NCBI GenBank assembly: GCA_040755755.1
Contig: JBFLZW010000022.1
Location: 111,554-175,553, forward strand
Direction of reading: 5' to 3'
Source of the DNA: a bacterium
GTDB taxonomy: Bacteria; SZUA-182; DTGQ01
Length of the DNA: 64,000 bases
Part shown: positions 37,778-47,229 of the stretch, piece after piece
Numbering within the stretch: position 1 is the first letter of the stretch
Layout of the letters: every line of letters begins with the position of its first letter
Program-made: the position numbers and the translations under genes
The notes under the pieces: model-generated
Seen by the model: the letters and a program-made list of their open reading frames with translations, nothing else
Databases searched by the model: none
Told to the model about the DNA's origin: nothing

Positions 37778-39643
37778 ATGATGAGTCTGCTTGACTTTTT
37801 TCGCCCCCGTTGGAAGCATTCTGATAAGGAAGTTCGTCTTTGTACTGTAGAGGGACTGGAGAGCCAGAAAATACTTGCAAAGATAGCCAGGAATGAGCCT
37901 GATGAGGATGTTCGAAAGGCTGCTGTCAAGAAGCTGGCAGACCAGAATTCTCTTGCTGAGATCGCAAAGGGTGATATGAGTTATGTTGTCAGATGTATGG
38001 CGGCAGAGAGATTGGAATCCCAGGAGTTATTGGTAAAAATTATTAAAGAAGATACGCTCATAAAAGACGATACCATTTTCAATATTCGTCAGGAGGCAGT
38101 GAAGAGGTTGCAGGATCAAGCTGTTCTGGCAGATATCGCTCAAAATGCTCAGGATGAAAGGATTCGCCAGGAAGCAGTGAAGAAGTTAAAAGATCAAACT
38201 GTCTTAGCAGATATCCTGAACAACGATGAGAGCTCGGATGTCCGGAAAATAGTAATAGCTCATATAAAGGCTCAACCCAATTTAGTAGATATTGCAAAAA
38301 ATGATACTGTTTTGGCAGATATTGCTAACTATGCCAAGGATAAAAAAATCCGCCAGGAAGCGGTGAAGAGGTTGAAAGATCAAGCTATTTTGGCTGTCAT
38401 TGCCAGAAACGATGAATGCTCGTATGTTCGCCAGGAAGCAGTGAAAAAGATGGAAGATCAGGCTATTCTGGCAGATATTGCTCAAAACGATACAGATGTA
38501 TTTGTTCGCCAGGAAGCGGTGGAAAGGCTGGAAGATCAAACTGTTTTGGCAGATATTGCCAAAAACGATGAAAGTTTGTATGTTCGCAAAGCAGCAATAG
38601 CCCGCATAAAAGATCAGCTCATGTTACGGAGTATTTTAGCAGATATTACAAAAAATGACAAAGGTGATCCGGATGTTCGTGAAAAAGTAACAGAATGGGT
38701 GATGTGTCGGATAGAAGATCAAGCTATTTTAAAAGACATTGCTCTTAACAATAAAGATGGAAGAATTCGCCGGAAAGCAGTGATGAAGCTGGGAGATCAG
38801 GCTGCTCTGGCAGTTATTGCTCACAACGATGAAGATGCATTCATTCGCCAGGAAGCGGTGAAGAAGCTGGAAGACCAGACTGTTCTGGCAGATGTTGTCA
38901 GGAACGATAAAAATCAGTCTGTTCGCCGGGAAGCGGTAAAAAGGGTGGAAGATCAGGCCGTTTTGTCAGCTATTGCCCAAAATGACCAGGATTCATCTGT
39001 TCGCCAGGAAGCGGTGAAAAAGTTGGCCGATCAAGCAGTCCTGGTATATATCATCAGAAACGATACGAGTGTGGATATTCTCAGAGAAGCGGTGCAGAGG
39101 CTGGAAGATCAGGCTGCTTTGGCAGCTATTGCTCAAGACGATAAGGTTGTTATCTGGATTCGCCAGGAAGCGGTGAAGAGGCTGGAAGATCAGGCTGCTC
39201 TTGCAGATATCGCTTACAACATTGAAGATCCGTTTTTCCGCCAGGAAGCAGTGAAAAAGCTGAAAAATCAAGCTGTTCTGGCAGATATTATCAAAAACGA
39301 CAAAGATCCATCCGTTCGCCGGGAAGCAATGAAAAAATTGGAGGATCAAGCTGCTCTGGCGGATATCGCCCAAAACGATGAGGTTGTTATCTGGATTCGC
39401 CAGGAAGCGATGAAAAAACTGGAAGACCAGGTTGCTCTGACAGCCATTGCCCGAAATAACAAAATACTCGTATGGATCCGCCGGGAGGCGGTAAAAAAGC
39501 TGGAAGATCAAGCTGTTCTGGCAGATATTGCTCACAACGATGAGGATGTATCGGTATGCCAGGAAGCAATGATGAAATTGAAAAATCAAGCCTGCTGCGA
39601 CATTGCTCTGAGTAGTTACGAGATTAGCGGGGCAATTAACTGA
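37778..39643 (+). CDS. HEAT-like tandem repeat protein
   Basis: After a short leader (MMSLLDFFRPRWKHSD), nearly all 621 residues are about 22 units of a 26-residue alpha-helical repeat with consensus DQAVLADIAQNDED, two variable residues, then VRQEAVKKLE. This resembles a HEAT or PBS-lyase-like repeat, but with an unusually fixed 'DQA.LA.IA' first helix. Units are very alike at DNA level, which points to recent expansion. There is no signal peptide, so it is probably cytoplasmic and protein-binding. Base composition is more A+T-rich than the neighbouring genes. The partner is unknown; the converging nrdJ gene is probably unrelated. Confidence 0.85.
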   Translation: MMSLLDFFRPRWKHSDKEVRLCTVEGLESQKILAKIARNEPDEDVRKAAVKKLADQNSLAEIAKGDMSYVVRCMAAERLESQELLVKIIKEDTLIKDDTIFNIRQEAVKRLQDQAVLADIAQNAQDERIRQEAVKKLKDQTVLADILNNDESSDVRKIVIAHIKAQPNLVDIAKNDTVLADIANYAKDKKIRQEAVKRLKDQAILAVIARNDECSYVRQEAVKKMEDQAILADIAQNDTDVFVRQEAVERLEDQTVLADIAKNDESLYVRKAAIARIKDQLMLRSILADITKNDKGDPDVREKVTEWVMCRIEDQAILKDIALNNKDGRIRRKAVMKLGDQAALAVIAHNDEDAFIRQEAVKKLEDQTVLADVVRNDKNQSVRREAVKRVEDQAVLSAIAQNDQDSSVRQEAVKKLADQAVLVYIIRNDTSVDILREAVQRLEDQAALAAIAQDDKVVIWIRQEAVKRLEDQAALADIAYNIEDPFFRQEAVKKLKNQAVLADIIKNDKDPSVRREAMKKLEDQAALADIAQNDEVVIWIRQEAMKKLEDQVALTAIARNNKILVWIRREAVKKLEDQAVLADIAHNDEDVSVCQEAMMKLKNQACCDIALSSYEISGAIN

Positions 39644-39666
39644 ACAGCACATCCCCCCGGCTGCAC

Positions 39667-41793
39667 CTACAGGGTGCAGCCCGGCGTGGGACAGCCTCCG
39701 GCGTATTCAGCATCAGCCGCGGTGTACCAGGATTCTTCTTCCAGCTTTTCCTTGTACTGGCCGGGCAGGGAGAGGACCTGTTCGGGTTTTGAGCCGTAGC
39801 GGTAGATGGTAATCCCCTTGCAGCCGAGACGGTAAGCTTCGAGGTAGATTTTTTTTACCTCGTCCACGGTGGATTCAGCAGGCAGGTTGATGGTTTTGGA
39901 AACAGAGTTATCGGTATATTTCTGGAAAGCGGCCTGAATCTTCAGGTGCCAGTCGGAAGAGATATCGAGAGCGGTGACAAATATCCGGCGGATATCTTCA
40001 GGAATTTCAGTTATTTCCCGGATCGATCCGAGTCTGGCAACCTGGCCCATCAGCTCCTGGCTGAAAAATCCGCGCTCTTTGGCCTTTTTTTCAAACACCG
40101 GGTTTACTTCGAGCAGTCTGGTCCCATCCATTATGTTGCGCACAAAGCTCAAGGCGAAAACCGGCTCGATGCCGCTCGAGCACCCGGCAATGATGCTGAT
40201 GGTTCCGGTAGGAGCAACCGTGGTCGTGGTGGCATTTCTGACTGCCGCATCACCCCGTCGGCCATAGACGGATGCAGAAAAATTGGGGAAAGCCCCTCTC
40301 TCTCTGGCCAGCAGTCGGGACCGGTTCCAGGCTTCCTCCCTGACATGCTTCATGATCCTTTCAGCCATCCGGACAGCCGCATCGGAATCATAGGGTATCC
40401 CAAGCTCGAGCAGAAGATCGGCAAAGCCCATCACCCCAAGGCCGATCTTGCGGTTTGCTCTGGTGATCTCCTCGATTTCGGGCAGAGGGAAGCGGTTTAC
40501 CTCAATGATGTCATCGAGAAACCGTACGCCCAGATGGACAACACGAGTCAGCCGCTCCCAGTCTACATCTCCCCCCCTGACCAGGCGGCTGAGATTGATG
40601 GAAGCCAGGTTGCAGCTCTCGTAGGGAAGCAGGGGAAGCTCGCCGCAGGGATTGGTGGCTTCTATCCGGCCAATCTCCGGCGTGGGATTAGCGCGGTTGA
40701 TGGCGTCCAGAAAGATCATGCCCGGATCCCCGCTCTTCCAGGCCATGTGGGCGATCAGGTCGAAGATTTCCCTGGCCAGGACCCTTCTGACTTCCTGGCC
40801 GGTTCTGGGATTGATCAGGGGATAATCCCGGTCCTGCTCAAGGGCCTGCATATAATCGTCGGCAGCCGCAACGGAGAGATTGAAATTCCGGAACTTTCCC
40901 TCCTGCCCCTTGGCAGTGATAAAATCAACGACATCGGGGTGATCCACCCGCAGGATGCCCATATTGGCCCCGCGCCTTCTGCCCCCCTGCTTGACCACGC
41001 CGGTGGCGGTATCGAAAATCTCCATAAAGGAAACCGGGCCGGAGGCAATGCCTTTGGTGGACATGACCATATCGCCCCTGGGCCGCAGCCGGGAAAAGGA
41101 AAAGCCCGTTCCCCCGCCGCTCTGGTGGATCAGGGCCATGTTCTTCACCGCATCGAAGATGCTCTCGATGGAGTCCTCCACCGGAATGACAAAGCAGGCG
41201 GACAATTGGCCCATCTGGGTCCCTGCATTCATCAGGGTGGGGGAGTTGGGCATGAATTCCCTGCCGGCCATCAGGGAATAAAATTCCTCCTCGTAAAGCC
41301 TGACATCGGCGGCAGAGCCATACTGTCGTTCAGCTTCGGCCACAGCCCTGGCCACCCGGCGAAACATCTGGGCAGGTGACTCGATTATCCTCCCCTCGTC
41401 ATCCTTGCGCAGATACCTCCTGTGCAGAACACGGATGGTGTTGACCGGCAGCTTCAGCTCATCCTTCACTCCCATCCAGCTCTTTATCTCACGGATCTCC
41501 TGATGCCGCTTCCGGTACAGAATATAGGATCTTGCCACCTGAGTGAACCCTGCCTGAATCAGCACCTCTTCCACCAGGTCCTGGATTTCCTCGACACCGG
41601 GTATTTCACCAAACCGCTCACGAAGGAGGGGAACGATCCTGTCCGTCAGCTCACCGGCTCGTCTTTCCGACTCCTGCTCATCCTGGAGGTTTTCCAGAAA
41701 AGCCCGCTCCAGCGCATGATGGATCTTCTTTCTGTCAAACGGCACCATCTCGCCGGTACGCCGGCGGACCTGCCTGATTGTGGTCGCATTCAT
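39667..41793 (-). CDS. nrdJ: Adenosylcobalamin-dependent ribonucleotide reductase (class II)
   Basis: This 708-residue enzyme reduces ribonucleotides to deoxyribonucleotides without oxygen. It has an N-terminal ATP-cone (about 1-95), NSPTLMNAG, SACFVIPVEDS, the catalytic NPCGELPLLPYESCNLASIN, the VAPTGTISIIAG phosphate loop and a C-terminal redox Cys pair (GGCPTPGCTL). No small subunit or activase is adjacent, which fits class II. I looked for a cobalamin riboswitch upstream and saw none. A TCCTCC/GGGAGGA hairpin (about 41895-41911) lies upstream. Confidence 0.95.
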   Translation of the reverse strand: MNATTIRQVRRRTGEMVPFDRKKIHHALERAFLENLQDEQESERRAGELTDRIVPLLRERFGEIPGVEEIQDLVEEVLIQAGFTQVARSYILYRKRHQEIREIKSWMGVKDELKLPVNTIRVLHRRYLRKDDEGRIIESPAQMFRRVARAVAEAERQYGSAADVRLYEEEFYSLMAGREFMPNSPTLMNAGTQMGQLSACFVIPVEDSIESIFDAVKNMALIHQSGGGTGFSFSRLRPRGDMVMSTKGIASGPVSFMEIFDTATGVVKQGGRRRGANMGILRVDHPDVVDFITAKGQEGKFRNFNLSVAAADDYMQALEQDRDYPLINPRTGQEVRRVLAREIFDLIAHMAWKSGDPGMIFLDAINRANPTPEIGRIEATNPCGELPLLPYESCNLASINLSRLVRGGDVDWERLTRVVHLGVRFLDDIIEVNRFPLPEIEEITRANRKIGLGVMGFADLLLELGIPYDSDAAVRMAERIMKHVREEAWNRSRLLARERGAFPNFSASVYGRRGDAAVRNATTTTVAPTGTISIIAGCSSGIEPVFALSFVRNIMDGTRLLEVNPVFEKKAKERGFFSQELMGQVARLGSIREITEIPEDIRRIFVTALDISSDWHLKIQAAFQKYTDNSVSKTINLPAESTVDEVKKIYLEAYRLGCKGITIYRYGSKPEQVLSLPGQYKEKLEEESWYTAADAEYAGGCPTPGCTL

Positions 41794-42022
41794 ATGTTTG
41801 TTATCTCCGAATATGAAAAATTAATCAGTTGATAACTTAATAGATCGGCTGTAAGCAGGTTCAGGGCTTATTGCCCGGCAGCTTAAGGATATTCCTCCTG
41901 GAAAAGGGAGGAAGCCAATCCCAAAAAGTAACCTGTTTTCCAATGGAATAACCGATTTACTGGCATCAAGAAGGTGATTGAGCTTGCTTTAGCATTATCA
42001 AATTAGGAATGAGGTGAAGAAG

Positions 42023-42880
42023 ATGAAAAAGATACTTACCATTCTGCCTGTTTGTGTATGCATGGCATTATTCGTTCGGGGAACCTCACATGCCTCAACG
42101 AATGACGGCAGGGAAGATTTCTCGATAAAGCCGGATGTCAATGCCAGTGGTGCACTTACCCCTGGTCAGATTCTCTATTCTCTCGAAGATGGAACAAAGG
42201 GAGATGATTTTATAATTCCAACAGGAGGCTTGGACGTGAGCGGCCTTTCCGGTCATCATAGATGTCCCCCGTGGAACCACAATGTAACACTCTCGGCTAT
42301 GATTAAGGGTGACTACTTCCTGAAGTACTCTGTCAGCGGCAGTTCGGATGTCTTTGAATGGCATGTAACCGGACCTGAACCTGTCCCTTCAGGATCTGGA
42401 CGGAATATCGCGTTCGCCGGTGTTCATGATACTGACGTAGACTTGGGCCTGACTGGTCAGGATCTCGATGCCCTTGAAGCCCACGACCATCCACGATATC
42501 AAACTCCGTATCCTGGGGTACCGCTCGACTGGGAGAACGAAGCGGTCCATTACTCGGCTGGAGACAGTAAGGTAGTATATTTCGGCAACTTTACATCCGG
42601 ATGGGGAAAGATCTATCACATTTTCCCCGAGGCTATTGATGGCTTGATTGTCTACGATGTGGCAGGTGGATTGGATACCTTCGATGCCGGAACTGACACA
42701 CTGAACAGCGATGTCATTTTCTATTCTTTAGCACCCTGCGCAACGGATCCAATCGGGGACAACATCTATTGGTACAGCGCAGCATCCGGAGGAATTGGCG
42801 GGCTGTATGCCGATCCACAACTGAATGAAAATGTGGATGCCCTGGATAATCGCCCTTCATCGGAACAGGGAGGACAATAA
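42023..42880 (+). CDS. Secreted protein of unknown family
   Basis: The ATG at 42023 follows GAGGTGA. A signal peptide (ILTILPVCVCMALFV, cleavage near SHA) is followed by about 260 residues rich in Gly, Asp and Tyr with no motif I know (LTPGQILYSLEDGTKGDDF, HNVTLSAMIKGDYFLKYSV, IFPEAIDGLIVYDVAGGLD). The upstream SD context is like that of the secreted protein gene at 18824. It may be a beta-rich secreted protein; no PEP-CTERM or dockerin sorting signal is visible. Confidence 0.7.
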   Translation: MKKILTILPVCVCMALFVRGTSHASTNDGREDFSIKPDVNASGALTPGQILYSLEDGTKGDDFIIPTGGLDVSGLSGHHRCPPWNHNVTLSAMIKGDYFLKYSVSGSSDVFEWHVTGPEPVPSGSGRNIAFAGVHDTDVDLGLTGQDLDALEAHDHPRYQTPYPGVPLDWENEAVHYSAGDSKVVYFGNFTSGWGKIYHIFPEAIDGLIVYDVAGGLDTFDAGTDTLNSDVIFYSLAPCATDPIGDNIYWYSAASGGIGGLYADPQLNENVDALDNRPSSEQGGQ

Positions 42881-42892
42881 TAGTAGCTCCGC

Positions 42893-43078
42893 AGGAGTCA
42901 GGAGAAATGTTTTTATTCGGCAAAACTTCCATTTATAGGATAGGGGCAGTAAGCGCCGAAAACCCTCTTGATTTGCAGCCTGAAGAGTATTAAAATGAGA
43001 AATCTTACGGCGGAATTCAGGAGCCGGATATCAAAATAAAGGCTTTCATTTCTCCTGACTCCTGGATTCTGTCTCCTG
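42893..43078. repeat. Dispersed TCAGGAG repeat, inverted pair
   Basis: CAGGAGTCAGGAG near 42893 and a CTCCTGACTCCTGGATTC tract at 43049-43072 are complementary members of the TCAGGAGTCAGAAGTC family. The intervening sequence has no gene. Confidence 0.65.
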
Positions 43079-43134
43079 CTATAACATCAATTGTCCGTAA
43101 CACGTAACCTTCTATCCACAAAGGGCAGTCATCT

Positions 43135-43542
43135 ATGTCAATGGAAGCAGTAGAATTGATTATCATGCGGGTTTTTTCCATCCTGGCTAACATCATAGAG
43201 CTTGGCGCTGCCTTTATCATTGTTTCTGCAAGCATTCGGGCATTCTTTGGATACATCTTCAAGGCATTGTTTCAGAAGATGCCCAAGGAAAAGCTCAATG
43301 AGGAAAACCTCCGGATCGAGTTAGGATTTGCCCTTTCTCTGGCTCTTGAGTTCGAGCTGGGGGCCGATATCCTCAAGACGGCTGTTGCACCGAACTGGCA
43401 GGCAATAGGAACAGTAGCGGCAATCATTGTGCTGCGGACCGTACTCAATTATTTTCTTCAGAAGGAGCTGGAAAAGTCGGAAGCCAGGGCAGAGAAAGAC
43501 CTTTCGGTGGTTTTGGAAGAGGATATTTCCCGGACCCTGTAG
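43135..43542 (+). CDS. DUF1622 family membrane protein
   Basis: The 135 residues have two to three membrane helices (about 5-40 and 75-105) with the DUF1622 pattern: an N-terminal helix ending IELGAAFIIVSASIRAF, then LRIELGFALSLALEFELGADILKTAV and IGTVAAIIVLRTVLNYFL. Function is unknown for the family. The ribosome binding site is weak (AAAGGGC). Confidence 0.85.
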   Translation: MSMEAVELIIMRVFSILANIIELGAAFIIVSASIRAFFGYIFKALFQKMPKEKLNEENLRIELGFALSLALEFELGADILKTAVAPNWQAIGTVAAIIVLRTVLNYFLQKELEKSEARAEKDLSVVLEEDISRTL

Positions 43543-43576
43543 GCAGCTCACCAGCGTGCAGGCGGATATATTCCTG

Positions 43577-44416
43577 TTAAAACCGGCAGGTCATCCCTGA
43601 ATAGCCGGATAATACGCAATCCCCGAAAGAGTTCCTGAGTGCCTGGACAGCCTGATCACCGGTGCAGTGGCAGGGTATCAGCATCCTGGGCGACAGGGAA
43701 TGCAGGGCTTCTGCGGTTTGTTCAAGTCGCCGGTTATCGGCACGAAGAAGATGAAAACCGCCGATGACCGCCCGGATCGGGGAATTTCCCCTGAGCCGCC
43801 GTATCGAGGTCAGGGTGTTTACCAGTCCGGCGTGGCAGCATCCAACACACACAATCAAACCTTCCTCTGAGCTGATCCAAAGAGCCTGGTCATCTGCAAT
43901 GCAGTCTTTCTGCTCTCCTTTCGGATCAAGAAAAAAGGGGCCGCCGACGTCCTCGAAGGATGTCTCGCGGGGGATCGGCCCGGTTATGCCAATCTGTCCG
44001 GTGAAGGTTAATGGCTGAGTTGCCCAGATAATCCTTCCATCGGGTACCCGAAGGATAGCAGACCTGGCTGCAGGGGGCATGCCGATCGGCCTGGGCGGTT
44101 TCTCAGGATGGATACTATACCGTGGCACTACGGCATTCGGGTGCAGGATCAGGCTGGCACTTATTGCGACCCTCAAGGCAGCAGCCAATCCCCCCGTGTG
44201 GTCATAGTGGCCGTGACTTACCACCATGAAGTCGGTCTTTTCCAGGGGGATCCCGAGTTGGCGGGCGTTTTCCGGAAGAGCCTTGCCCTGCCCGGTGTCG
44301 AACAGGATGCACTTCCCATCGGCCTCTATCCAGAGCGATAACCCATGCTCGGCGACCAGCCCGGTTCCTGGTTTATTATCAACCAGTATGGTAATACTGA
44401 CAGACCCGGTGTACAT
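43577..44416 (-). CDS. MBL-fold metallo-hydrolase
   Basis: The 279-residue protein has the metallo-beta-lactamase metal motif SHGHYDHTGG, an upstream FDTGQG strand, CVGCCHAGLVNTL and a late IPCHCTGDQA. This pattern fits the subgroup annotated as dihydropterin-aminobenzene-phosphate synthase-like hydrolases, often linked to Mrp/ORP genes. The ATG follows GGAGAGGG. It lies downstream of the Mrp fusion gene on the same strand, separated by a palindrome and repeats. Confidence 0.88.
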   Translation of the reverse strand: MYTGSVSITILVDNKPGTGLVAEHGLSLWIEADGKCILFDTGQGKALPENARQLGIPLEKTDFMVVSHGHYDHTGGLAAALRVAISASLILHPNAVVPRYSIHPEKPPRPIGMPPAARSAILRVPDGRIIWATQPLTFTGQIGITGPIPRETSFEDVGGPFFLDPKGEQKDCIADDQALWISSEEGLIVCVGCCHAGLVNTLTSIRRLRGNSPIRAVIGGFHLLRADNRRLEQTAEALHSLSPRMLIPCHCTGDQAVQALRNSFGDCVLSGYSGMTCRF

Positions 44417-44481
44417 TTTTCCCTCTCCGAGGATTCAGCCAATAATGCTGCTTCCGGCTTTACTCATCAGGGGCAATCAGG

Positions 44482-44522
44482 GGGCAAATGGGGACAGATT
44501 TGAAATCTGTCCCCATTTGCCC
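44482..44522. repeat. 20-bp perfect palindrome
   Basis: GGGCAAATGGGGACAGATTT at 44482-44501 and its exact complement at 44503-44522 are separated by one base. It may form a cruciform, or a hairpin ending the Mrp operon transcript. The core GGGGACAGATTTGAAATC resembles repeats found in many bacteria. Confidence 0.85.
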
Positions 44523-44524
44523 TA

Positions 44525-44582
44525 TTCACTGATCACTGACCACTATCTTTTACTGACCACTGACCACTGATCACTGACCACT
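44525..44582. repeat. ACTGACCACTGATCACTGAC repeat
   Basis: Tandem-like copies of CTGATCACTGACCACT and CTGACCACTGACCACT. The same family lies at 35005-35068. Confidence 0.7.
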
Positions 44583-44590
44583 TCTTTCCC

Positions 44591-46276
44591 TCAATGATCG
44601 CAGACGTTATCACCCACTTCGAGTGTTCCGGCAAGATAGTCGGTAATCAGCCGTTCGGGAGTTTCGGCGGGAGCGCCCACTATTACCTGGATTCCCCGCT
44701 CGGCAAACAGGTTTTGAGCGCGCTGGCCCATACCGCCGGCGATGATGAGCGTGGCTCCCCGCTCCCCCAGCCAGGGCGGTAAAAGTCCAGGCTGGTGCGG
44801 TGGGGCTTCTATATCTTCACGTTTCAGTATCTTCTTTGCTGCCGGGTCCACATCGACCAGGGCGAAATGCCCGCAGTGGCCAAAATGCATCGACAATTTT
44901 CCATCCGCGATGGGAATAGCGATCCGCATGGATATATCCTCCTTGGTTTTCAGGTATTCTTCATTTTTATTCAGCGATTCCATCTCGTCCCCGCCCAGTC
45001 CGTCCAGCGCCTTGATCGGCTGGATAATTTCCTGCATGATCTTTGCCGTAGGGGAATCGGCATAATGAGAAAGGAAAGCATGGCCATCGTCGCAGGATTC
45101 AGCGATTTTGGGGTCTATGGGGATAGAGCCGAGGAAGGGCACCTTCATGTCTTCGGCAATGCGCCGTCCACCTCCGGTACGCAGGATCGGTGTAACCTGG
45201 CCGCAATGCGGACAGGCGAATCCGCTCATATTCTCCACTACGCCCAGTACCGGCACCTGCATTTGCCTGCAAAAGGAAATGGACTTGCGCACATCCACTG
45301 CCGCGACCTTCTGCGGAGTGGTGACGATCACCGCTCCATCGACCCTGCCGAGCAACTGGCAGACGGACAGCGGCTCATCGCCGGTGCCCGGTGGTGAATC
45401 AACCACCAGAAAGTCCAGGTCTCCCCAGGCCACATCCTTGAGGAACTGCCTGATAACCCCTGTCTTCATAGGTCCCCGCCAGATAACGGCATCATCCTGG
45501 TTGGAGAGAAAAAGGCCCAGGGACAGAACTTTCAGTCCATCGAGGTCCGCGGGGAGTAAATCTTCCCCTCTTCCGTTAACCGAGCCGAATTCCAGGCCAA
45601 GCATGGTTGGCACGCTGGGCCCGTGAATGTCCACATCCAGCAGTCCGACCTTTTTCCCCGATCTTGCAAGGGCAATAGCCAGATTAACGGCCACGGTGCT
45701 TTTCCCGACCCCGCCCTTGCCTGACATCACCACAATTTTATGGCTGATCCGGCACAGCCGCTGCTCAAGCTTCTGGCGCTCCCTGTATTCTTCATCGTTT
45801 TCGTCCGAACGGCGGCGGGAAGCGGAACAAGATGAGTCGCTGCAGGTATCACAGGTTGCCCCTGCCCTGGATGAGGCTTTGTCAGACTTCAGGTGTTCAT
45901 TGTGCAGATACTCTTCGCAGGCGGCTTTCAGGGTATTGGCCGCCAGCAGGGCGCAGTGTTCGACTTCGGCGGGCAGCCCTCCCAGAGCATGGAGAATGTC
46001 CTGCTGCCCCATAGCGGCCGCATCCGTGACGCTTTTTCCAATAGCCAGGCAGGTAGTCATGCTTCCACTGGCAATCGCCGGCTCGCATCCGTCGGTGGAG
46101 AAGGACACCTTTTTAACCTTATGGTCACGAACCAGGAGCCAGATTTCCATGGTATCACCACAGGGTCCGGTAATTCTGGCGTGACCGTTGAATGCCGACA
46201 GCGGTCCATTGTTTCTCGGATTCTGCGCATGCTCGCGCACTATTGGTGAAAAATCCAGGGTTTCATGCAACTTCAT
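44591..46276 (-). CDS. IscU/NifU-like scaffold, Mrp ATPase and ORP/NifX-like domain fusion
   Basis: The ATG at 46276 follows GGGAGGT; an upstream in-frame ATG at 46330 is inside the previous gene. Domains: an IscU/NifU-like scaffold (about 1-130) with GPCGD (Cys39), DGCEPAIASGS (Cys64) and EHC (Cys108); a Cys-rich linker (CDTCSDSSCSAS); an Mrp/NBP35 P-loop ATPase (about 175-430) with GKGGVGKST, DVDIHGPSVP and a CPHC zinc or Fe-S pair; and a C-terminal NifX/NafY-type domain (about 445-560; MRIAIPIADGKLSMHFGHCG). Mrp ATPases carry Fe-S clusters, and Mrp-ORP fusions are known from Desulfovibrio. Adding a scaffold domain at the N-terminus suggests one protein that builds and delivers clusters. 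The gap to the upstream ATPase gene is 2 bases. Confidence 0.93.
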   Translation of the reverse strand: MKLHETLDFSPIVREHAQNPRNNGPLSAFNGHARITGPCGDTMEIWLLVRDHKVKKVSFSTDGCEPAIASGSMTTCLAIGKSVTDAAAMGQQDILHALGGLPAEVEHCALLAANTLKAACEEYLHNEHLKSDKASSRAGATCDTCSDSSCSASRRRSDENDEEYRERQKLEQRLCRISHKIVVMSGKGGVGKSTVAVNLAIALARSGKKVGLLDVDIHGPSVPTMLGLEFGSVNGRGEDLLPADLDGLKVLSLGLFLSNQDDAVIWRGPMKTGVIRQFLKDVAWGDLDFLVVDSPPGTGDEPLSVCQLLGRVDGAVIVTTPQKVAAVDVRKSISFCRQMQVPVLGVVENMSGFACPHCGQVTPILRTGGGRRIAEDMKVPFLGSIPIDPKIAESCDDGHAFLSHYADSPTAKIMQEIIQPIKALDGLGGDEMESLNKNEEYLKTKEDISMRIAIPIADGKLSMHFGHCGHFALVDVDPAAKKILKREDIEAPPHQPGLLPPWLGERGATLIIAGGMGQRAQNLFAERGIQVIVGAPAETPERLITDYLAGTLEVGDNVCDH

Positions 46277-46278
46277 TT

Positions 46279-47229
46279 TTACCTCCCAGCAGATACATCT
46301 AAACCTCCCAAACTCATCACCTTGTTCCAAATCTGATTGATATCTTCCGCAGCCGCAGCATCCGTCTCGACTACGGCGAGGGTCTCCAGTTGGGCTTTTG
46401 TTACCCGCCGGTCATACCGGATGCGGCCTGCCGCCTGTGCGCCGCTCAGGCGCGCCTTGTTCTCGATCCGTTCTGTCATCGCGGGGTTGAGATCCCACTT
46501 GTTTACACAAACCAGGGCCGGGATGGCAAAGTGTCGCGTAAGTGCCAGGACCCGTTCGAGGTCATGCTCGCCCGATACGGTTGGCTCGGTCACGATCACC
46601 ACCAGGGATGCTCCGGTCACCGAGGCGATTACCGGGCACCCGATACCTGGCGGGCCATCCACAATTACCAGAGGAAATCCGCTTTCCTCGGCCAGTTGGT
46701 GCGCTTTTCGGCGGACAACCGACACCAGTTTGCCGGAATTTTCGGCTGCCGTACCCAGACGGGCGTGAACCATCGGACCGCAGCGGGTGTCCGACACCAT
46801 CCATTCACCGCAAAGACGTTCCGGGAAATCAATGGCCTGCGCCGGGCAAAAGCGAACACATACCCCGCAACCCTCACAGGCTATGGGGTCAATTGCAAAC
46901 TCCGGCCTGCTGCCTGCTGCCCGGTCCCTGACAGTAATCGCTCCAAAGCGGCAGTTTTCACGGCATGCACCGCATTGGATACAATCCGCATCCCTGATCA
47001 CGGCTTCATGACCGCTTCGAAATTCATGCCGCTCCCGCACCTTCGGCGTAAGGACAAGGTGCAGGTCCGCCGCGTCCACATCACAGTCAGCGACCACCGT
47101 TTCACCGGCGAGGCAGGCAAACGATGCAGTCAGGCTGGTTTTGCCCGTGCCACCCTTGCCGCTGATGACCACGAGTTGCCGGACCGTGACTGGAGATTGT
47201 GGGGCGCTCGACATCGTGGTCACACTCAT
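46279..47229 (-). CDS. MinD-type ATPase with inserted ferredoxin domain
   Basis: The 316 residues have a deviant Walker A SGKGGTGKTSL, two 4Fe-4S motifs inserted after the first 80 residues (CIQCGACRENCRF and CEGCGVCVRFCPAQ), VIVDGPPGIGCP as Walker B, and a late VCVNKWDLNP. It is one of two paralogues here (the other at 47516). Such pairs act together in the Orange Protein complex of sulfate reducers. Its start overlaps the stop of the zinc-ribbon gene (ATGA). Confidence 0.92.
   Translation of the reverse strand: MSVTTMSSAPQSPVTVRQLVVISGKGGTGKTSLTASFACLAGETVVADCDVDAADLHLVLTPKVRERHEFRSGHEAVIRDADCIQCGACRENCRFGAITVRDRAAGSRPEFAIDPIACEGCGVCVRFCPAQAIDFPERLCGEWMVSDTRCGPMVHARLGTAAENSGKLVSVVRRKAHQLAEESGFPLVIVDGPPGIGCPVIASVTGASLVVIVTEPTVSGEHDLERVLALTRHFAIPALVCVNKWDLNPAMTERIENKARLSGAQAAGRIRYDRRVTKAQLETLAVVETDAAAAEDINQIWNKVMSLGGLDVSAGR

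Noticed and set aside
39946-41379. 477-codon plus-strand open frame
   Set aside because: Antisense to nrdJ, whose catalytic motifs are clear on the other strand.
41800-42000. Cobalamin riboswitch upstream of nrdJ
   Set aside because: No B12-box or matching paired elements could be recognised on the minus strand.
41960-42000. Sigma-54 promoter ahead of the gene at 42023
   Set aside because: GG and TTGC are present but spaced one base too far apart.
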